The notes beneath the pieces are model-generated. The model did no database searches. It was given only the letters and a program-made list of their open reading frames with translations, and was not told where the DNA came from. A program made the position numbers and the translations under genes. A stretch of DNA of 64,000 nucleotides from Mesobacillus subterraneus (GTDB lineage Bacteria > Bacillota > Bacilli > Bacillales > Cytobacillaceae), in the NCBI RefSeq assembly GCF_020524355.2, contig NZ_CP129019.1, positions 310,001 through 374,000 of the forward strand, in the 5' to 3' direction. How positions within the stretch are numbered: the stretch's first letter is position 1; the number at the start of each line of letters is the position of its first letter. Positions 1 to 9,156 of this stretch are shown in pieces.

Positions 1-1
1 A

Positions 2-283
2 AATGAACCGGTTGAAATTATTTGTACAAATGGGACGATTGGTGTCTCGAAGCTCGACGAACTAATTGACTCCCTTTTTGATAAAGATGTTTATATTTTG
101 GTGGACGCGGATGCGTCAGGGGAAAAGCTCCGGAAGCAATTCAAGAGAGAGTTTCCAGAAGCGCACCATTTATATATCGACAGAATGTACAGGGAAGTGG
201 CTACGGCACCCGAAAATCATCTTGCTACAGTTTTAATCGGAGCAAATATCGATGTTCATGCAGAGTATTTAGAAAAAGGATGA
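2..283 (+). CDS. yusF: Toprim-domain protein, C-terminal part (YusF-like), cut by the window edge
   Basis: The reading frame is open from the left edge to the TGA at 281-283, so only the last 93 residues are present and the start lies outside. The visible part holds a toprim signature, DADASGEK, with the acidic DxD pair that binds Mg2+ in primase and topoisomerase-type domains, preceded by a predicted beta strand (VYILV). The small size and position next to a YusE-type thioredoxin match the stand-alone toprim protein YusF of B. subtilis, whose cellular role is not established. The next gene starts only 6 bases after the stop, so the two are probably cotranscribed. The family call is firm; the function is unknown. 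Confidence 0.75.
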   Translation, partial: NEPVEIICTNGTIGVSKLDELIDSLFDKDVYILVDADASGEKLRKQFKREFPEAHHLYIDRMYREVATAPENHLATVLIGANIDVHAEYLEKG

Positions 284-289
284 CGGTAG

Positions 290-601
290 ATGGAAGAATG
301 GACTAAGGGAGAGATGGAAAACTTCCTGGAGGAAGACCGAACAGGTTACCTATACTTTTACACGCCAATGTGCGGAACTTGTCAGGTGGCAAGTAAGATG
401 CTAACTGTAATAGAGCAGCTATTACCTGATGTACCCTCAGGGAAAACTGACTTAAATTACTTGCCTGAAATGGCGGAACGATTTGGAATTGAGAGTGTTC
501 CATGTCTGATTGTATTAAAAAACGGAGAGGTGCAGGAGAAAATCTATGCTTTTCAGTCTGTTCCTTATCTTTTCGAAAAACTAAAAGAGTTAAAAGTGTA
601 A
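290..601 (+). CDS. yusE: Thioredoxin-like protein (YusE)
   Basis: A 103-residue protein with one thioredoxin fold. The redox motif CGTC is at residues 28-31 after a hydrophobic strand, and a Val-Pro (VPCLIVL, near residue 69) sits where thioredoxins have the cis-proline, here followed by an extra cysteine. There is no signal peptide, so it should act in the cytoplasm as a thiol-disulfide oxidoreductase; the partner is unknown. The ATG at 290 follows a GGATG-type ribosome binding site in the end of the upstream toprim gene. A terminator closes the pair immediately downstream. Confidence 0.85.
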   Translation: MEEWTKGEMENFLEEDRTGYLYFYTPMCGTCQVASKMLTVIEQLLPDVPSGKTDLNYLPEMAERFGIESVPCLIVLKNGEVQEKIYAFQSVPYLFEKLKELKV

Positions 602-603
602 TT

Positions 604-627
604 AAGCGGCTTAGCCGTTTTTTTTTG
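604..627 (+). terminator. Intrinsic terminator after yusE
   Basis: A short GC stem (CGGC, TTA loop, GCCG), extended by A-T pairs, is followed by a run of nine T. It lies directly after the yusE stop codon. Confidence 0.7.
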
Positions 628-748
628 TATTTAATTCGTTTAGTCATTACAAAAATTTTTTACTTAGCTGAATTAACCTTAAAACATTTACATATCGTTC
701 CAAAAATATTATATTTAGGTTATCGAAATAATTGAGGAGCGAAATAAA

Positions 749-2014
749 ATGGCTCTATATCAAGAATGGTCTTCCCACATAAGAAGCTATAACCGAAACG
801 TGAAACTTACATTTTTAGCAAATATCCTGACCCAGGTTGACCTTGGGATCTTCATGGTCATATATAACTTTTACATACGCGAGCTGGGTCTCAATGAATT
901 GGTTAACGGAAAAGTGATTTCGATGACTTCGCTTGCGACAGCTCTAATCCTTATTCCCGCAGGAATATTAAGCGACAAAGCTGGCAGGAAAAAGTTGATG
1001 TTGTATGGTGCATTATCGACAGGCTTAATCTTATTTGCCCGCAGCATGGTCGAAACCCAGGCACTGTTGGTTTTGTTCGCATTTGGAACAGGACTGGCGT
1101 CAGCTTTCATTCAAGTTTCGATTATTCCGTGGCTTGCGGAAAATTCCAAGCCTGAACAGAGAGTACACCTATTCAGTATACATTTCGCTGCGATGACTGC
1201 TGCTAACGTGGTGGGCAGTCTTTTAGGGGGAATTCTTACTGACTTATTTTCAATGGTCATTCCTGAATTGAAGAGTATAAGGTACACGTTGATCATTGGT
1301 TCAGGTTTGTTTTTAGCTGCTTTGATTCCAATTTTGAGGTTGAATGAAAATCGACCAGCTCGCATATCGGCTGGCGATACAAAAGAAAAAACTAAAGGTA
1401 TTCCCCACAAAGCAAGCTTCAAAATCATTCTGCTGTTTGCAGTTGCGCAATTGATGATTGGTTTTGGAGCTGGATTGGTCATTCCGTATTTAAACCTATA
1501 TTTTGCAGATCGGTTCATGGCTTCCAATTCATTGATTGGCTTGGTCATTTCATTAGGACAGGGAGCCACAGCTGTTGCGATGATCATCGGTCCATTGGTC
1601 GTTCGCAGACTTGGTGAAGTTAGAGCGGTAGTTGTATTGCAGATGCTGTCCCTGCCATTTTTGCTGCTGACAGCGTACACACAGAACTTTTGGCTTGCTG
1701 CTCTAGGATTTTTATTTCGTCAGGCACTTATGAACGCAGGTAATCCTATCCAGATGTCGCTAATGATGTCGAAGGTTGATGATTCCATGAAGGGTTTAGC
1801 CAACTCTGTGAATCAAATGGTGTTTAACCTCGGATGGGCGGTTATGGGGCCGGTATCGACTGGAATCGTCTTGAAATACGGTTCGTATTGGGGATATGCG
1901 ACTGTGTTTACGATTACTGCAGGTTTGTATTTAGTAGGTTCCACTTATTTCTTTTTGGTTTTCAAAACGATGGATAAGCCAAAATCCGGCATGATGAAGA
2001 CAAAACCAGCTTGA
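749..2014 (+). CDS. Major facilitator superfamily transporter
   Basis: A 421-residue polytopic membrane protein with about 12 hydrophobic segments, the usual MFS length. The loop after the second helix carries the MFS motif A (GILSDKAGRKK), and a charged loop near residues 200-220 separates the two six-helix halves. It is probably a proton-coupled exporter or multidrug/sugar-efflux type carrier, but the substrate cannot be read from the sequence. The ATG at 749 is preceded by GAGGAG with a spacing of about 10. It is a single-gene unit with a terminator on each side. Confidence 0.85.
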   Translation: MALYQEWSSHIRSYNRNVKLTFLANILTQVDLGIFMVIYNFYIRELGLNELVNGKVISMTSLATALILIPAGILSDKAGRKKLMLYGALSTGLILFARSMVETQALLVLFAFGTGLASAFIQVSIIPWLAENSKPEQRVHLFSIHFAAMTAANVVGSLLGGILTDLFSMVIPELKSIRYTLIIGSGLFLAALIPILRLNENRPARISAGDTKEKTKGIPHKASFKIILLFAVAQLMIGFGAGLVIPYLNLYFADRFMASNSLIGLVISLGQGATAVAMIIGPLVVRRLGEVRAVVVLQMLSLPFLLLTAYTQNFWLAALGFLFRQALMNAGNPIQMSLMMSKVDDSMKGLANSVNQMVFNLGWAVMGPVSTGIVLKYGSYWGYATVFTITAGLYLVGSTYFFLVFKTMDKPKSGMMKTKPA

Positions 2015-2051
2015 TTACTGTATTTCTTTGGATATATTTCTCGGGAAATGA

Positions 2052-2092
2052 AAGACGATGCCGAAATAACAAACGGTATTGTCTTTTTTTTA
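2052..2092 (+). terminator. Intrinsic terminator after the MFS gene
   Basis: AAGACGATGCCG pairs with CGGTATTGTCTT (two G-T wobbles) and is followed by eight T. Confidence 0.75.
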
Positions 2093-2191
2093 CGTTAATC
2101 ATATTGTAAATTTAATTATGTATTTGTCGAAGGATTCAAACAGGTTTTTCCCCGAGTACAAGGAATATGTAATATAAGGGAGCTGATCGGA

Positions 2192-2530
2192 ATGCGAGAA
2201 CAAATTGAAAGGTTTGTGGCTGAAATTCCAAAGAAGGAACATATTCTGCAGTTAGTAAATAAACTGGACCTGATCATAAAAATAGAAGCAAAGAGTGGTA
2301 TATTTTACTTGTCTTTCAAGGATGGCAAGGTGGTTTGCCATGAAACTTGTATTCATAACGGATACACTGCAACAATTTCGGGTACGGATGCATTATTGGA
2401 TCAATTATTTGAGGGAGACCTTAAACTGCTGCATGGGGTGAAATATAATCATTTAACAATTGATTGTACATTTCGTGACCTATTGGTACTGGAATCGATA
2501 TTTTATCTTGCAAGACCACTTCCTGTGTAA
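2192..2530 (+). CDS. yusD: YusD-like SCP2-type small protein
   Basis: A 112-residue protein that resembles SCP2 sterol-carrier-like domains: a beta-rich core and the C-terminal pattern TISGTDALLDQLFEGDLKLL, in which a glycine-aspartate follows an amphipathic helix. In B. subtilis the corresponding YusD lies beside the yusE/met genes, as here. No catalytic residues are evident and no function is established; lipid or hydrophobic ligand binding is only suggested by the fold. The start at 2192 follows AAGGGAG with a spacing of about 9. Confidence 0.65.
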   Translation: MREQIERFVAEIPKKEHILQLVNKLDLIIKIEAKSGIFYLSFKDGKVVCHETCIHNGYTATISGTDALLDQLFEGDLKLLHGVKYNHLTIDCTFRDLLVLESIFYLARPLPV

Positions 2531-2556
2531 ATTTTTATCTGAATAGTCAAAATATA

Positions 2557-2585
2557 TTGACTGCTATCTTGCGGCGTGATATTAT
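2557..2585 (+). promoter_or_regulatory. SigA promoter of the metY leader
   Basis: TTGACT (2557-2562), a 17-base spacer and TATTAT (2580-2585) lie about 35 bases upstream of the SAM riboswitch. Confidence 0.75.
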
Positions 2586-2617
2586 CACTTTAACGCAGTA
2601 AAAACGAATTGAATATA

Positions 2618-2760
2618 CTTATCCAGAGAGGTGGAGGGACTGGCCCTTTGAAGCCCGGCAACCGGTTATGAAAACACGGTGCTAATTCCAGCAGAGTTAC
2701 TTGCTCTGTAAAGATAAGGAGAGATGATAAATGACCCTCTTCTTATGAAGAGGGTTTTTT
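2618..2760 (+). promoter_or_regulatory. SAM-I (S-box) riboswitch with terminator
   Basis: The leader has the S-box signature: AGAGAGGTGGAGGGACTGGCCC, read in parts as the P1/P2 5' strands, GAAGCCCGGCAACC, a GGTGCTAATTCC segment and GATAAGGAGAGAT at the 3' side. It ends in a strong terminator (ACCCTCTTC, TTAT, GAAGAGGGT plus T run, about 2734-2760). By family knowledge SAM binding favours the terminator, shutting off the sulfhydrylase gene when methionine and SAM are plentiful. Confidence 0.95.
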
Positions 2761-2804
2761 GTATCAGTTTTTCCAGAAAAATTATGTAGATTGGAGAGAT
2801 GGAG

Positions 2805-4121
2805 ATGGCTAATGAGCAAAAAAATTACAGAATTGAAACGCTAGGGGTACATGGAGGTCAGTCACCAGACCCAGTGACCGGAGCAAGGGCAGTTCCGATT
2901 TATTCGAGCAATGCGTTCCAATTTGAAAACACGGAACATGCAGCAGATTTATTCGCGCTTAAAGAACCGGGCTACATTTACTCACGGCTACATAATCCGA
3001 CTGTTACTGCTCTGGAAGAAAAAGTAGCTCTGCTTGAGGGAGGTATTGGGGCTCTTGCATTATCAAGCGGGATGTCTGCCATCACGATGGCAATCTTGAA
3101 CATTGCACATGCGGGTGATGAGATTGTCGCTGCTTCCAATCTATATGGAGGCACTTATAATCTATTTGCTGTAACCCTGCCGAAGTATGGAATAAAAGTT
3201 CACCTAGTCGATTCAACGGATCCTGCCAATTTTAGAAAAGCGATCACTCCGAAAACAAAAGCAGTCTATGCAGAAACAATCGGTAATCCAAGTCTCAGGG
3301 TCCTGGATATTGAAGCTGTCGCTGAAGTTGCCCATGATGCAGGTGTTCCGCTGATTATCGATAATACATTTGCGACACCATATCTTTGCCGGCCAATTGA
3401 ACATGGCGCAGATATCGTCGTCCACTCGGCAACCAAATGGCTATTGGGAAATGGCACTGTCATGGGCGGGGTCATTGTGGATGGAGGAAAGTTCGATTGG
3501 AAGTCACCTAAATTCCCAGGATTCAATGAACCGGACTCCAGCTACCATAACCTTGTGTATAGTGATGCAATTGGAGCTGCCGCATTTATTGTAAAAGCAA
3601 GAGTACAGCTTTTGCGGGACCTTGGACCAGCAATTAGTCCACAGAGTGCATTCCAATTCAATCTAGGAATAGAAACTTTACATGTTCGCATGAAGGAGCA
3701 TGTTGAGAATACACGTAAAATCGTAGATTATCTTGAATCCCATCCTGCTGTTACTTGGATCAGATATCCAGGCTATGAATCACACCCTGATAAAAAGCTC
3801 GCGGCTCGCTATCTTCCTAAGGGAGCCGGTGCAGTTGTCATTTTTGGGATTGAAGGTGGTAGGGAAGCGGGAGCAAAGCTTATTAACTCATTAGAATTAT
3901 GGTCCCACGTCGCGAATGTCGGCGATGCAAAAAGCTTGATCATCCATCCTGCAAGCACCACACATCAGCAGCTGGATTCAGAAGGTCTTAAAGCAGCCGG
4001 AGTTCCGGAAGATTTAATTCGCCTTTCAGTCGGAATTGAAAACGTCGAGGATATCATTGAAGATCTGGAGCAGGCAATCGAAAAAGCGACCGGAGTACCA
4101 GGAATTCCAGCCAAGGCTTAA
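2805..4121 (+). CDS. metY: O-acetylhomoserine sulfhydrylase (PLP enzyme)
   Basis: A Cys/Met-metabolism PLP enzyme of 438 residues, the length typical of O-acetyl-L-homoserine sulfhydrylases rather than the roughly 380-residue cystathionine synthases and lyases. The PLP-binding lysine is in [10 protein letters not shown] (about K211). The enzyme makes homocysteine from O-acetylhomoserine and sulfide. Two in-frame ATGs compete: GGAGAG (2793-2798) touches the first, at 2799, but sits 6 bases from the second at 2805, which is preferred. A SAM-I riboswitch directly upstream supports a role in methionine synthesis. Confidence 0.92.
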   Translation: MANEQKNYRIETLGVHGGQSPDPVTGARAVPIYSSNAFQFENTEHAADLFALKEPGYIYSRLHNPTVTALEEKVALLEGGIGALALSSGMSAITMAILNIAHAGDEIVAASNLYGGTYNLFAVTLPKYGIKVHLVDSTDPANFRKAITPKTKAVYAETIGNPSLRVLDIEAVAEVAHDAGVPLIIDNTFATPYLCRPIEHGADIVVHSATKWLLGNGTVMGGVIVDGGKFDWKSPKFPGFNEPDSSYHNLVYSDAIGAAAFIVKARVQLLRDLGPAISPQSAFQFNLGIETLHVRMKEHVENTRKIVDYLESHPAVTWIRYPGYESHPDKKLAARYLPKGAGAVVIFGIEGGREAGAKLINSLELWSHVANVGDAKSLIIHPASTTHQQLDSEGLKAAGVPEDLIRLSVGIENVEDIIEDLEQAIEKATGVPGIPAKA

Positions 4122-4160
4122 TATCCATAAGGTTCCAATTGGTATTCGGAAATAATTTTG

Positions 4161-4190
4161 TTGACACCCTTTTTTACTCCGTGCTACAAT
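4161..4190 (+). promoter_or_regulatory. SigA promoter of the metNPQ leader
   Basis: TTGACA (4161-4166), an 18-base spacer and TACAAT (4185-4190) lie about 45 bases upstream of the second SAM riboswitch. Confidence 0.75.
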
Positions 4191-4232
4191 CACACTCGTA
4201 ACTTAAAACACATTAGATAATTTAATAGCGTG

Positions 4233-4403
4233 CTCTTATCAAGAGAGGTGGAGGGATGTGCCCTATGAAACCCGGCAACCGTCAGTAAGCATTGCTTGCT
4301 GAAATGGTGCCAATTCACACAAAGCGGATCGCTTTGGCAGATGAGAGAAAGGAATCCACTATGACTATGCCTTTCTGCTCACTTGCAGGAAGGCTTTTAT
4401 TTT
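4233..4403 (+). promoter_or_regulatory. SAM-I (S-box) riboswitch of metNPQ
   Basis: This is a second S-box copy, with AAGAGAGGTGGAGGGA, GAAACCCGGCAACCG, GGTGCCAATTC and GCAGATGAGAGAAAGGA. It ends in the terminator GCCTTTCTGC / GCAGGAAGGC followed by a T-rich tract. About 220 bases of leader with no obvious element separate it from the metN start. It should reduce methionine import when SAM is high. Confidence 0.95.
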
Positions 4404-4626
4404 GCCCTTTTTGAAAAAAGCTTAATAAGCTATAGCTGAAAAGCTTGTTCAATAAGAATTTATGATTAGAGCACAAACATCCTCGTTTAAGATTGAGTCT
4501 ATTGCCATTTTTGCTGGAGATTGAATTTTTTCGATTAGGGAATGGGAAACTAGATTGATAACCTTCTTAATTTTCAGGGGATATGTAATGGTTTTAAAAA
4601 GTGTAGGTGTAAAGAGGGGGAGTCAA

Positions 4627-5652
4627 TTGATTACGATAAAAAATGCCAGAAAGATTTATCCTTCCAGCAAGGGAGACGTTAAAGCGGTTGATGATGTCAG
4701 CCTTGAAGTCAAGGAAGGCGAAATATATGGGGTCATCGGCTATAGTGGGGCCGGTAAAAGCACCTTGATCCGAATGCTGAACGGTCTGGAGATTCCAACT
4801 TCAGGTTCTGTCGTGGTAGCTGGCAGGGAAGTTTCCAGGATCAAGGGAGTTAAATTGCGTAAGGCTCGCCAGGAAATCAGTATGATCTTCCAGCATTTCA
4901 ATTTGCTCTGGTCAAGAACGGTTGCGGAGAATATCGCGTTTCCACTTGAAATTGCCGGAGTAGCTAAATCTGAGAGAGATAAGCGGGTTAAAGAGCTAAT
5001 CGAACTAGTAGGTCTTAAGGGTCGGGGAGATGCCTACCCATCCCAGTTGAGTGGCGGTCAAAAGCAGAGGGTCGGAATTGCCAGGGCACTGGCTAATAAC
5101 CCTAAAGTCCTTCTTGGAGATGAAGCAACTTCAGCGCTTGATCCAGAGACAACCGACCAGATTCTTGATCTGCTTGTTGATATAAATAAGAGACTTGGTC
5201 TTACGATCGTACTGATTACGCACGAAATGCATGTTATCAGGAAAATCTGTCACAGAGTAGCCGTCATGGAAGGCGGGAAAATTGTTGAAACAGGTCCCGT
5301 ATTGGAAGTGTTCAAGAACCCGCAACAGCCAATTACGAAGAGATTCGTCCAGCAGGTGACCGAACCTGAGGAAACAAAGGAAACTGTTGATCACTTACTT
5401 GAGCGATATCCACACGGTCGCGTTGTCCAGCTGACATTCGTCGGTGAAGGAACCGAACAGCCACTGATCACCAATTTGATCCGTGAGTTTTCAATAACGG
5501 TCAATATTGTTCAGGGTAAAATATCTCAGACACAAGATGGTTCATACGGAACTCTGTTCATCCATCTTGATGGTGAGGATGGCGAACTTGGCCGGGCAAT
5601 AGAGTATATTGGCCAGCATGAAGTCGGCGTGGAGGTGATTTCGAATGGCTGA
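4627..5652 (+). CDS. metN: Methionine ABC importer, ATP-binding protein MetN
   Basis: The 341-residue ATPase of the MetNPQ importer for L- and D-methionine. Walker A is GYSGAGKST, the signature is LSGGQKQR, and Walker B is VLLGDEATSALD. The last ~75 residues form the NIL-type regulatory domain expected of MetN. An ORF is open back to 4555, but the TTG at 4627 follows AGAGGGGGA and gives the family-typical N-terminus (MITIKNARKIYP), so it is chosen. The gene overlaps metP by 8 bases. Confidence 0.95.
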   Translation: MITIKNARKIYPSSKGDVKAVDDVSLEVKEGEIYGVIGYSGAGKSTLIRMLNGLEIPTSGSVVVAGREVSRIKGVKLRKARQEISMIFQHFNLLWSRTVAENIAFPLEIAGVAKSERDKRVKELIELVGLKGRGDAYPSQLSGGQKQRVGIARALANNPKVLLGDEATSALDPETTDQILDLLVDINKRLGLTIVLITHEMHVIRKICHRVAVMEGGKIVETGPVLEVFKNPQQPITKRFVQQVTEPEETKETVDHLLERYPHGRVVQLTFVGEGTEQPLITNLIREFSITVNIVQGKISQTQDGSYGTLFIHLDGEDGELGRAIEYIGQHEVGVEVISNG

Positions 5653-6313
5653 AAATTTATTTCCTAATGTCAACTGGGACAGAATGTGGGAAGCGACAAT
5701 TGAAACCCTCTACATGAGTGCCATCTCTGTTGTGGCTACCTTCATTCTTGGAGCGATCCTTGGACTGCTGCTCTTTTTGACATCAAAGGGTAATATATGG
5801 GAAAACAAACCGGTAAATCTAGTATTGAGCGCAATCGTTAATATTTTCAGATCAATCCCATTCATTATTTTAATCGTCCTTCTGATTCCTTTTACAAAGT
5901 TCATCGTAGGATCGATGATCGGGGAAAACGCTGCATTGCCAGCGCTGATCATTGGATCGGCTCCATTTTACGCAAGGATGGTTGAGATTGGTTTGCGTGA
6001 GATTGATAAAGGAGTCATTGAAGCAGCAAGATCGATGGGTGCGAAAACAACAACGATCATCTGGAAAGTGCTATTGCCGGAATCGATGCCAGCATTGGTT
6101 TCCGGTATCACGGTGACAGCAATCGCGCTCGTCAGTTACACAGCGATGGCAGGGGTCATTGGCGCCGGCGGACTTGGAAATCTGGCTTATATGGAAGGCT
6201 TCCAGAGAAGCCGGAACGATGTTACCTTGATGGCAACAATCGTTATTTTGATTATCGTGTTTTTGATTCAGTTTGTTGGTGATTACTTCACTAGAAAATT
6301 AGATAAGAGATAA
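5645..6313 (+). CDS. metP: Methionine ABC importer, permease MetP (MetI family)
   Basis: A 222-residue inner-membrane permease with five or more hydrophobic segments and the EAA loop characteristic of ABC importers (EAARSMGAKTTTIIWKVLLPE, described here in two pieces: EAARSMGA and the following IIWKVLLPE). It forms the channel of the methionine importer with MetN and MetQ. Its start overlaps the end of metN, which suggests translational coupling, and the stop lies 14 bases before metQ. Confidence 0.94.
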   Translation: MAENLFPNVNWDRMWEATIETLYMSAISVVATFILGAILGLLLFLTSKGNIWENKPVNLVLSAIVNIFRSIPFIILIVLLIPFTKFIVGSMIGENAALPALIIGSAPFYARMVEIGLREIDKGVIEAARSMGAKTTTIIWKVLLPESMPALVSGITVTAIALVSYTAMAGVIGAGGLGNLAYMEGFQRSRNDVTLMATIVILIIVFLIQFVGDYFTRKLDKR

Positions 6314-6327
6314 AGGAGAGATTTGAA

Positions 6328-7167
6328 TTGAAAAAATGGTTATTAGCTCTATTAGCATTAGTATTAACAGCAGGACTTGCAGCTTGCGGAACTTCTGAGG
6401 ATAACACTTCAGGAGAAGGCGGCAAGGAAGAAAGTAAAAAAATCGTCGTTGGTGCTTCAAACGTACCACACGCAGAAATTTTAGAAGAAGCAAAAGCGCT
6501 ACTTGAAGAAAAAGGCTATGAAATGGAAATAAAGACGTTCAATGATTATGTTGTTCCAAACCAGGCACTTGATTCAGGTGAGCTTGATGCAAACTACTTC
6601 CAGCATATCCCTTACCTGGAGTCACAAATGGCTGAACATGGCTATAAGTTTGAAAATGCTGGTGGAATCCACATCGAGCCAATCGGTGTCTATTCTCAAG
6701 ACCATACTACTTTGGACGATCTGCCAAAAGGTGCACAAATTATCATGAGCAGTTCTGTAGCTGACCATGGCCGTATTTTGACTATGCTTGAAAAAGAGGG
6801 GTTGATCACTCTTAAAGAAGGTGTAGAAAAAGTAAAAGCTACAATTGATGATATTGCAGAAAATCCTAAAGAACTAAAGTTTGATACAGAATATGACGCA
6901 GCACTGCTTCCGCAGATCTTCAACAATGGTGAAGGAGATGCAGTATTGATCAACTCTAACTATGCGATTGATGCTGGATTGAATCCACTAAACGATTCGA
7001 TCGCGATTGAGGAAAGCGATTCTCCATATGTAAACGTAATTGCTGTTCGTGAAGGCGATGCCGACAAACCGGCAATCAAGGCACTAGTTGAAGTGCTTCA
7101 CTCTAAAGAAATCCAGGACTTTATCCTTGAAAAATATGAAGGTGCAGTTGTACCGGTAAAAGAATAA
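6328..7167 (+). CDS. metQ: Methionine-binding lipoprotein MetQ
   Basis: A 279-residue NlpA-family substrate-binding lipoprotein. The N-terminus is a lipoprotein signal (MKKWLLALLALVLTAG) ending in the lipobox LAAC, so it should be anchored to the outer face of the membrane, where it delivers methionine to MetNP. Family motifs include NYFQHIPYL and NSNYAIDAGL. The start is TTG at 6328, with AAAGGAGAG about 8 bases upstream. It is the last gene of the SAM-regulated operon. Confidence 0.95.
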   Translation: MKKWLLALLALVLTAGLAACGTSEDNTSGEGGKEESKKIVVGASNVPHAEILEEAKALLEEKGYEMEIKTFNDYVVPNQALDSGELDANYFQHIPYLESQMAEHGYKFENAGGIHIEPIGVYSQDHTTLDDLPKGAQIIMSSSVADHGRILTMLEKEGLITLKEGVEKVKATIDDIAENPKELKFDTEYDAALLPQIFNNGEGDAVLINSNYAIDAGLNPLNDSIAIEESDSPYVNVIAVREGDADKPAIKALVEVLHSKEIQDFILEKYEGAVVPVKE

Positions 7168-7173
7168 TGAGCT

Positions 7174-7207
7174 AAAAGCAGGCGCACAGCCTGCTTTTTC
7201 TTTTTGC
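7174..7207 (+). terminator. Intrinsic terminator after metQ
   Basis: AGCAGGC, GCACA loop, GCCTGCT, followed by TTTTCTTTTT. Confidence 0.85.
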
Positions 7208-7269
7208 CGCATAACCGACTGCTAAAATTAACATACTAACCGAGAAAAAAGCAGAATGGAGTGGAAGCA

Positions 7270-7641
7270 ATGGAGCATCATTATGAACCTCGGAATTCAA
7301 CAGAAGCAGCACTGCATGAATATAAACAAGGCCTGGGTGAATTTACAAAAAGAATGCCAGAGCTTGCCAAACATTATAATTCGTTTACGGAAGTTTGTTT
7401 TCAGGAAGGGACTTTAACGCAAAAAGAAAAGCAGCTGATTGCATTAGGAATTTCATTGTATTCACAGGATGAATATTGCATTATATATCATTTAAAAGGC
7501 TGCCTTGACCAGGGAGCAACGGAAGAGCAAATTCTGGAAGCTGTAGGAGTTACAGCTGCCTTTGGCGGCGGCGCGGCAATGAGCCAGGCAGTGACACTCG
7601 TCCAGGAAGCAATGGCTGAACTGAATACTTTGAAGCAATAA
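7270..7641 (+). CDS. yurZ: Carboxymuconolactone decarboxylase/AhpD-like protein YurZ
   Basis: A 123-residue all-helical protein of the AhpD/CMD superfamily. The core reads [11 protein letters not shown], then a Cys-containing helix ([10 protein letters not shown]) and a glycine-rich helix (AAFGGGAAM). Members act as alkylhydroperoxidase-type or decarboxylase proteins; the CxxC of true AhpD is not present, but a Cys-x3-His and a second Cys are. GTG at 7261 also opens the frame, but GGAGTGG is placed for the ATG at 7270. Position after metNPQ matches B. subtilis yurZ. Function unknown. Confidence 0.8.
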   Translation: MEHHYEPRNSTEAALHEYKQGLGEFTKRMPELAKHYNSFTEVCFQEGTLTQKEKQLIALGISLYSQDEYCIIYHLKGCLDQGATEEQILEAVGVTAAFGGGAAMSQAVTLVQEAMAELNTLKQ

Positions 7642-7788
7642 AAGCTGTTTTATACAGCAGAACTGGCTGTTAAATAACAGGAAAGGCTCCATTTGGGAGG
7701 ATATTGCCAGTATTCTAAGAATGGCAGAGGTGAAGTCGTGTTAGGACCCCTTACTCCATCACATCCAAAATTTAACGGTTTTAACCGC

Positions 7789-7831
7789 TTTGATAGTGGT
7801 AAATAAAAGGTGTTAAGATTGCACTATCAAA
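7789..7831. promoter_or_regulatory. 10-bp inverted repeat upstream of a small gene
   Basis: TTTGATAGTG (7789-7798) and CACTATCAAA (7822-7831) are perfect inverted copies 23 bases apart, just upstream of the small gene at 7874. It could be an operator for a dimeric regulator or an mRNA stem; no poly-T follows, so it is not an intrinsic terminator. Confidence 0.45.
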
Positions 7832-7873
7832 AAAATCGCTTATTAAAGCGAAAAACCGAAGGGATGATTCACT

Positions 7874-8059
7874 ATTAGTCAGCTAAAACTGAACTACACA
7901 AGTGAAATGGAAAAAGCAATGCAAGGAGCTCATGGAATTAGTTACGAGGTATACAGCATGAACCATGACGCAAGAATGGAAGTCGAAAGAAAACGCGAAA
8001 GAGACTATATCAAAAGCCAACGGATGGTAGCTGACCTGGACAGAAGAGTCCACTCGTAA
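7874..8059 (+). CDS. Small charged protein, non-ATG start
   Basis: A frame is open from 7868 to the TAA at 8057-8059 and encodes a hydrophilic protein rich in Glu, Arg and Lys (for example MEVERKRERDYI and QRMVADLDRRVHS), predicted helical. It is followed 35 bases later by a strong terminator, and GAAGGGA lies about 10 bases before an ATT codon at 7874, which would give 61 residues. The first ATG (7907, 50 residues) has a poor ribosome binding site. The start is therefore uncertain. I do not recognise the family; the codon pattern and terminator support a real small gene. Confidence 0.6.
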   Translation: MSQLKLNYTSEMEKAMQGAHGISYEVYSMNHDARMEVERKRERDYIKSQRMVADLDRRVHS

Positions 8060-8094
8060 GCGATAGTATATATAATAGAAGAAATGTTTTGGGG

Positions 8095-8124
8095 ACCAGT
8101 GTATTCTTACACTGGTTTCTTTAT
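8095..8124 (+). terminator. Intrinsic terminator after the small gene
   Basis: ACCAGTGTA, loop TTCT, TACACTGGT (9 perfect pairs), then TTCTTT. Confidence 0.8.
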
Positions 8125-8224
8125 TATGTGTTGTTAGATCAAGAGAAAAAAGTTTGTTGTAATGGCAATCGACTCCTTTTGGATCAGACTGGTGTTGATT
8201 TATAATTTTGGGTTCGAACCCTGG

Positions 8225-8900
8225 TCGACTTCGGACAAGATTGGAGAAACCTATCGTATTTTTGTCAGAACCCGCGTCAACTTCAGACAAAATTGAAGGA
8301 ACCCATCGTGAATTTGTCCGAACTTGGTGCAACTTCAGACAAAGTTGAAGGAACTCCTCATGAATTTGCCGAACCCTGGTCAACTTCAGACAAAATTGGA
8401 GGAACCCATCGTGAATTTGTCCGAACCTGGTGCAACTTCAGACAAAGTTGAAGGAACTCCTCATGAATTTGTCCGAACCCTGGTCATCTTCAGACAAAGT
8501 TTAAGGAATCCATCGTGAATTTGTCCGAACCCTGGTCTACTTCAGACAAAATTGGAGGAACCCATCGTGAATTTGTCCGAACCTGGTGCAACTTCAGACA
8601 AAGTTGAAGGAACTCCTCATGAATTTGTCCGAACCTGGTGCAACTTTAGACAAAGTTGAAGGAACTCCTCATGAATTTGTCCGAACCCTGATCGGCTTCA
8701 GACAAAATTGGAGGAACCCATCGTGAATTTGTCCGAACCTGGTGCAACTTCAGACAAAATTGGAGGAACCCATCGTGAATTTGTCCGAACCTGGTGCAAC
8801 TTCAGACAAAGTTGAAGGAACTCCTCATGAATTTGTCCGAACCTGGTGCAACTTCAGACAAAGTTGAAGGAACTCCTCATGAATTTGTCCGAACCCTGGA
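8225..8900. repeat. Tandem array, about 13 units of 52 bp, TTTGTCCGAA / TTCAGACAAA arms
   Basis: About 13 head-to-tail units of 52 bp. Each unit has one arm TTTGTCCGAA, an 11-base spacer (CCTGGTGCAAC), the inverted arm TTCAGACAAA, and a 21-base segment of two alternating types (one beginning GTTGAAGGAACTCC, the other ATTGGAGGAACCC). The arms pair with one C-A mismatch. Outer units on the left are more diverged (TTCGGACAAG), inner ones nearly identical. No gene is supported inside. The region 8125-8225 and 8900-9156 shows nothing further that I can name. Confidence 0.95.
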
Positions 8901-9156
8901 GTCCACCGAAAAGAGTAGGATTAACTATTCCTCTTACTTCTAGTACATTTTTTTATAACAGAAGGTAAAAAATAAAATGATGTACGAGCTGTGAGCGGGA
9001 AATCCTGATTTGCGGGGCTTGGTCTGGTAAAATGGAGATGAGTGTTGAACATTGCTGTCGCCTATCAGCAAGCTGAAAGGCGGGTGGCGGGAAGTTGAAA
9101 GAAATAAAGAGAGAAAATGAAGATTCTTGATGAAATTAATATAAATTAGTTTGTGC

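Noticed and set aside
8225..8900. CRISPR array
   Set aside because: The parts between the arms repeat from unit to unit, so there are no unique spacers, and no cas genes are present. The same holds for 30.1, 53.4 and 59.0 kb.
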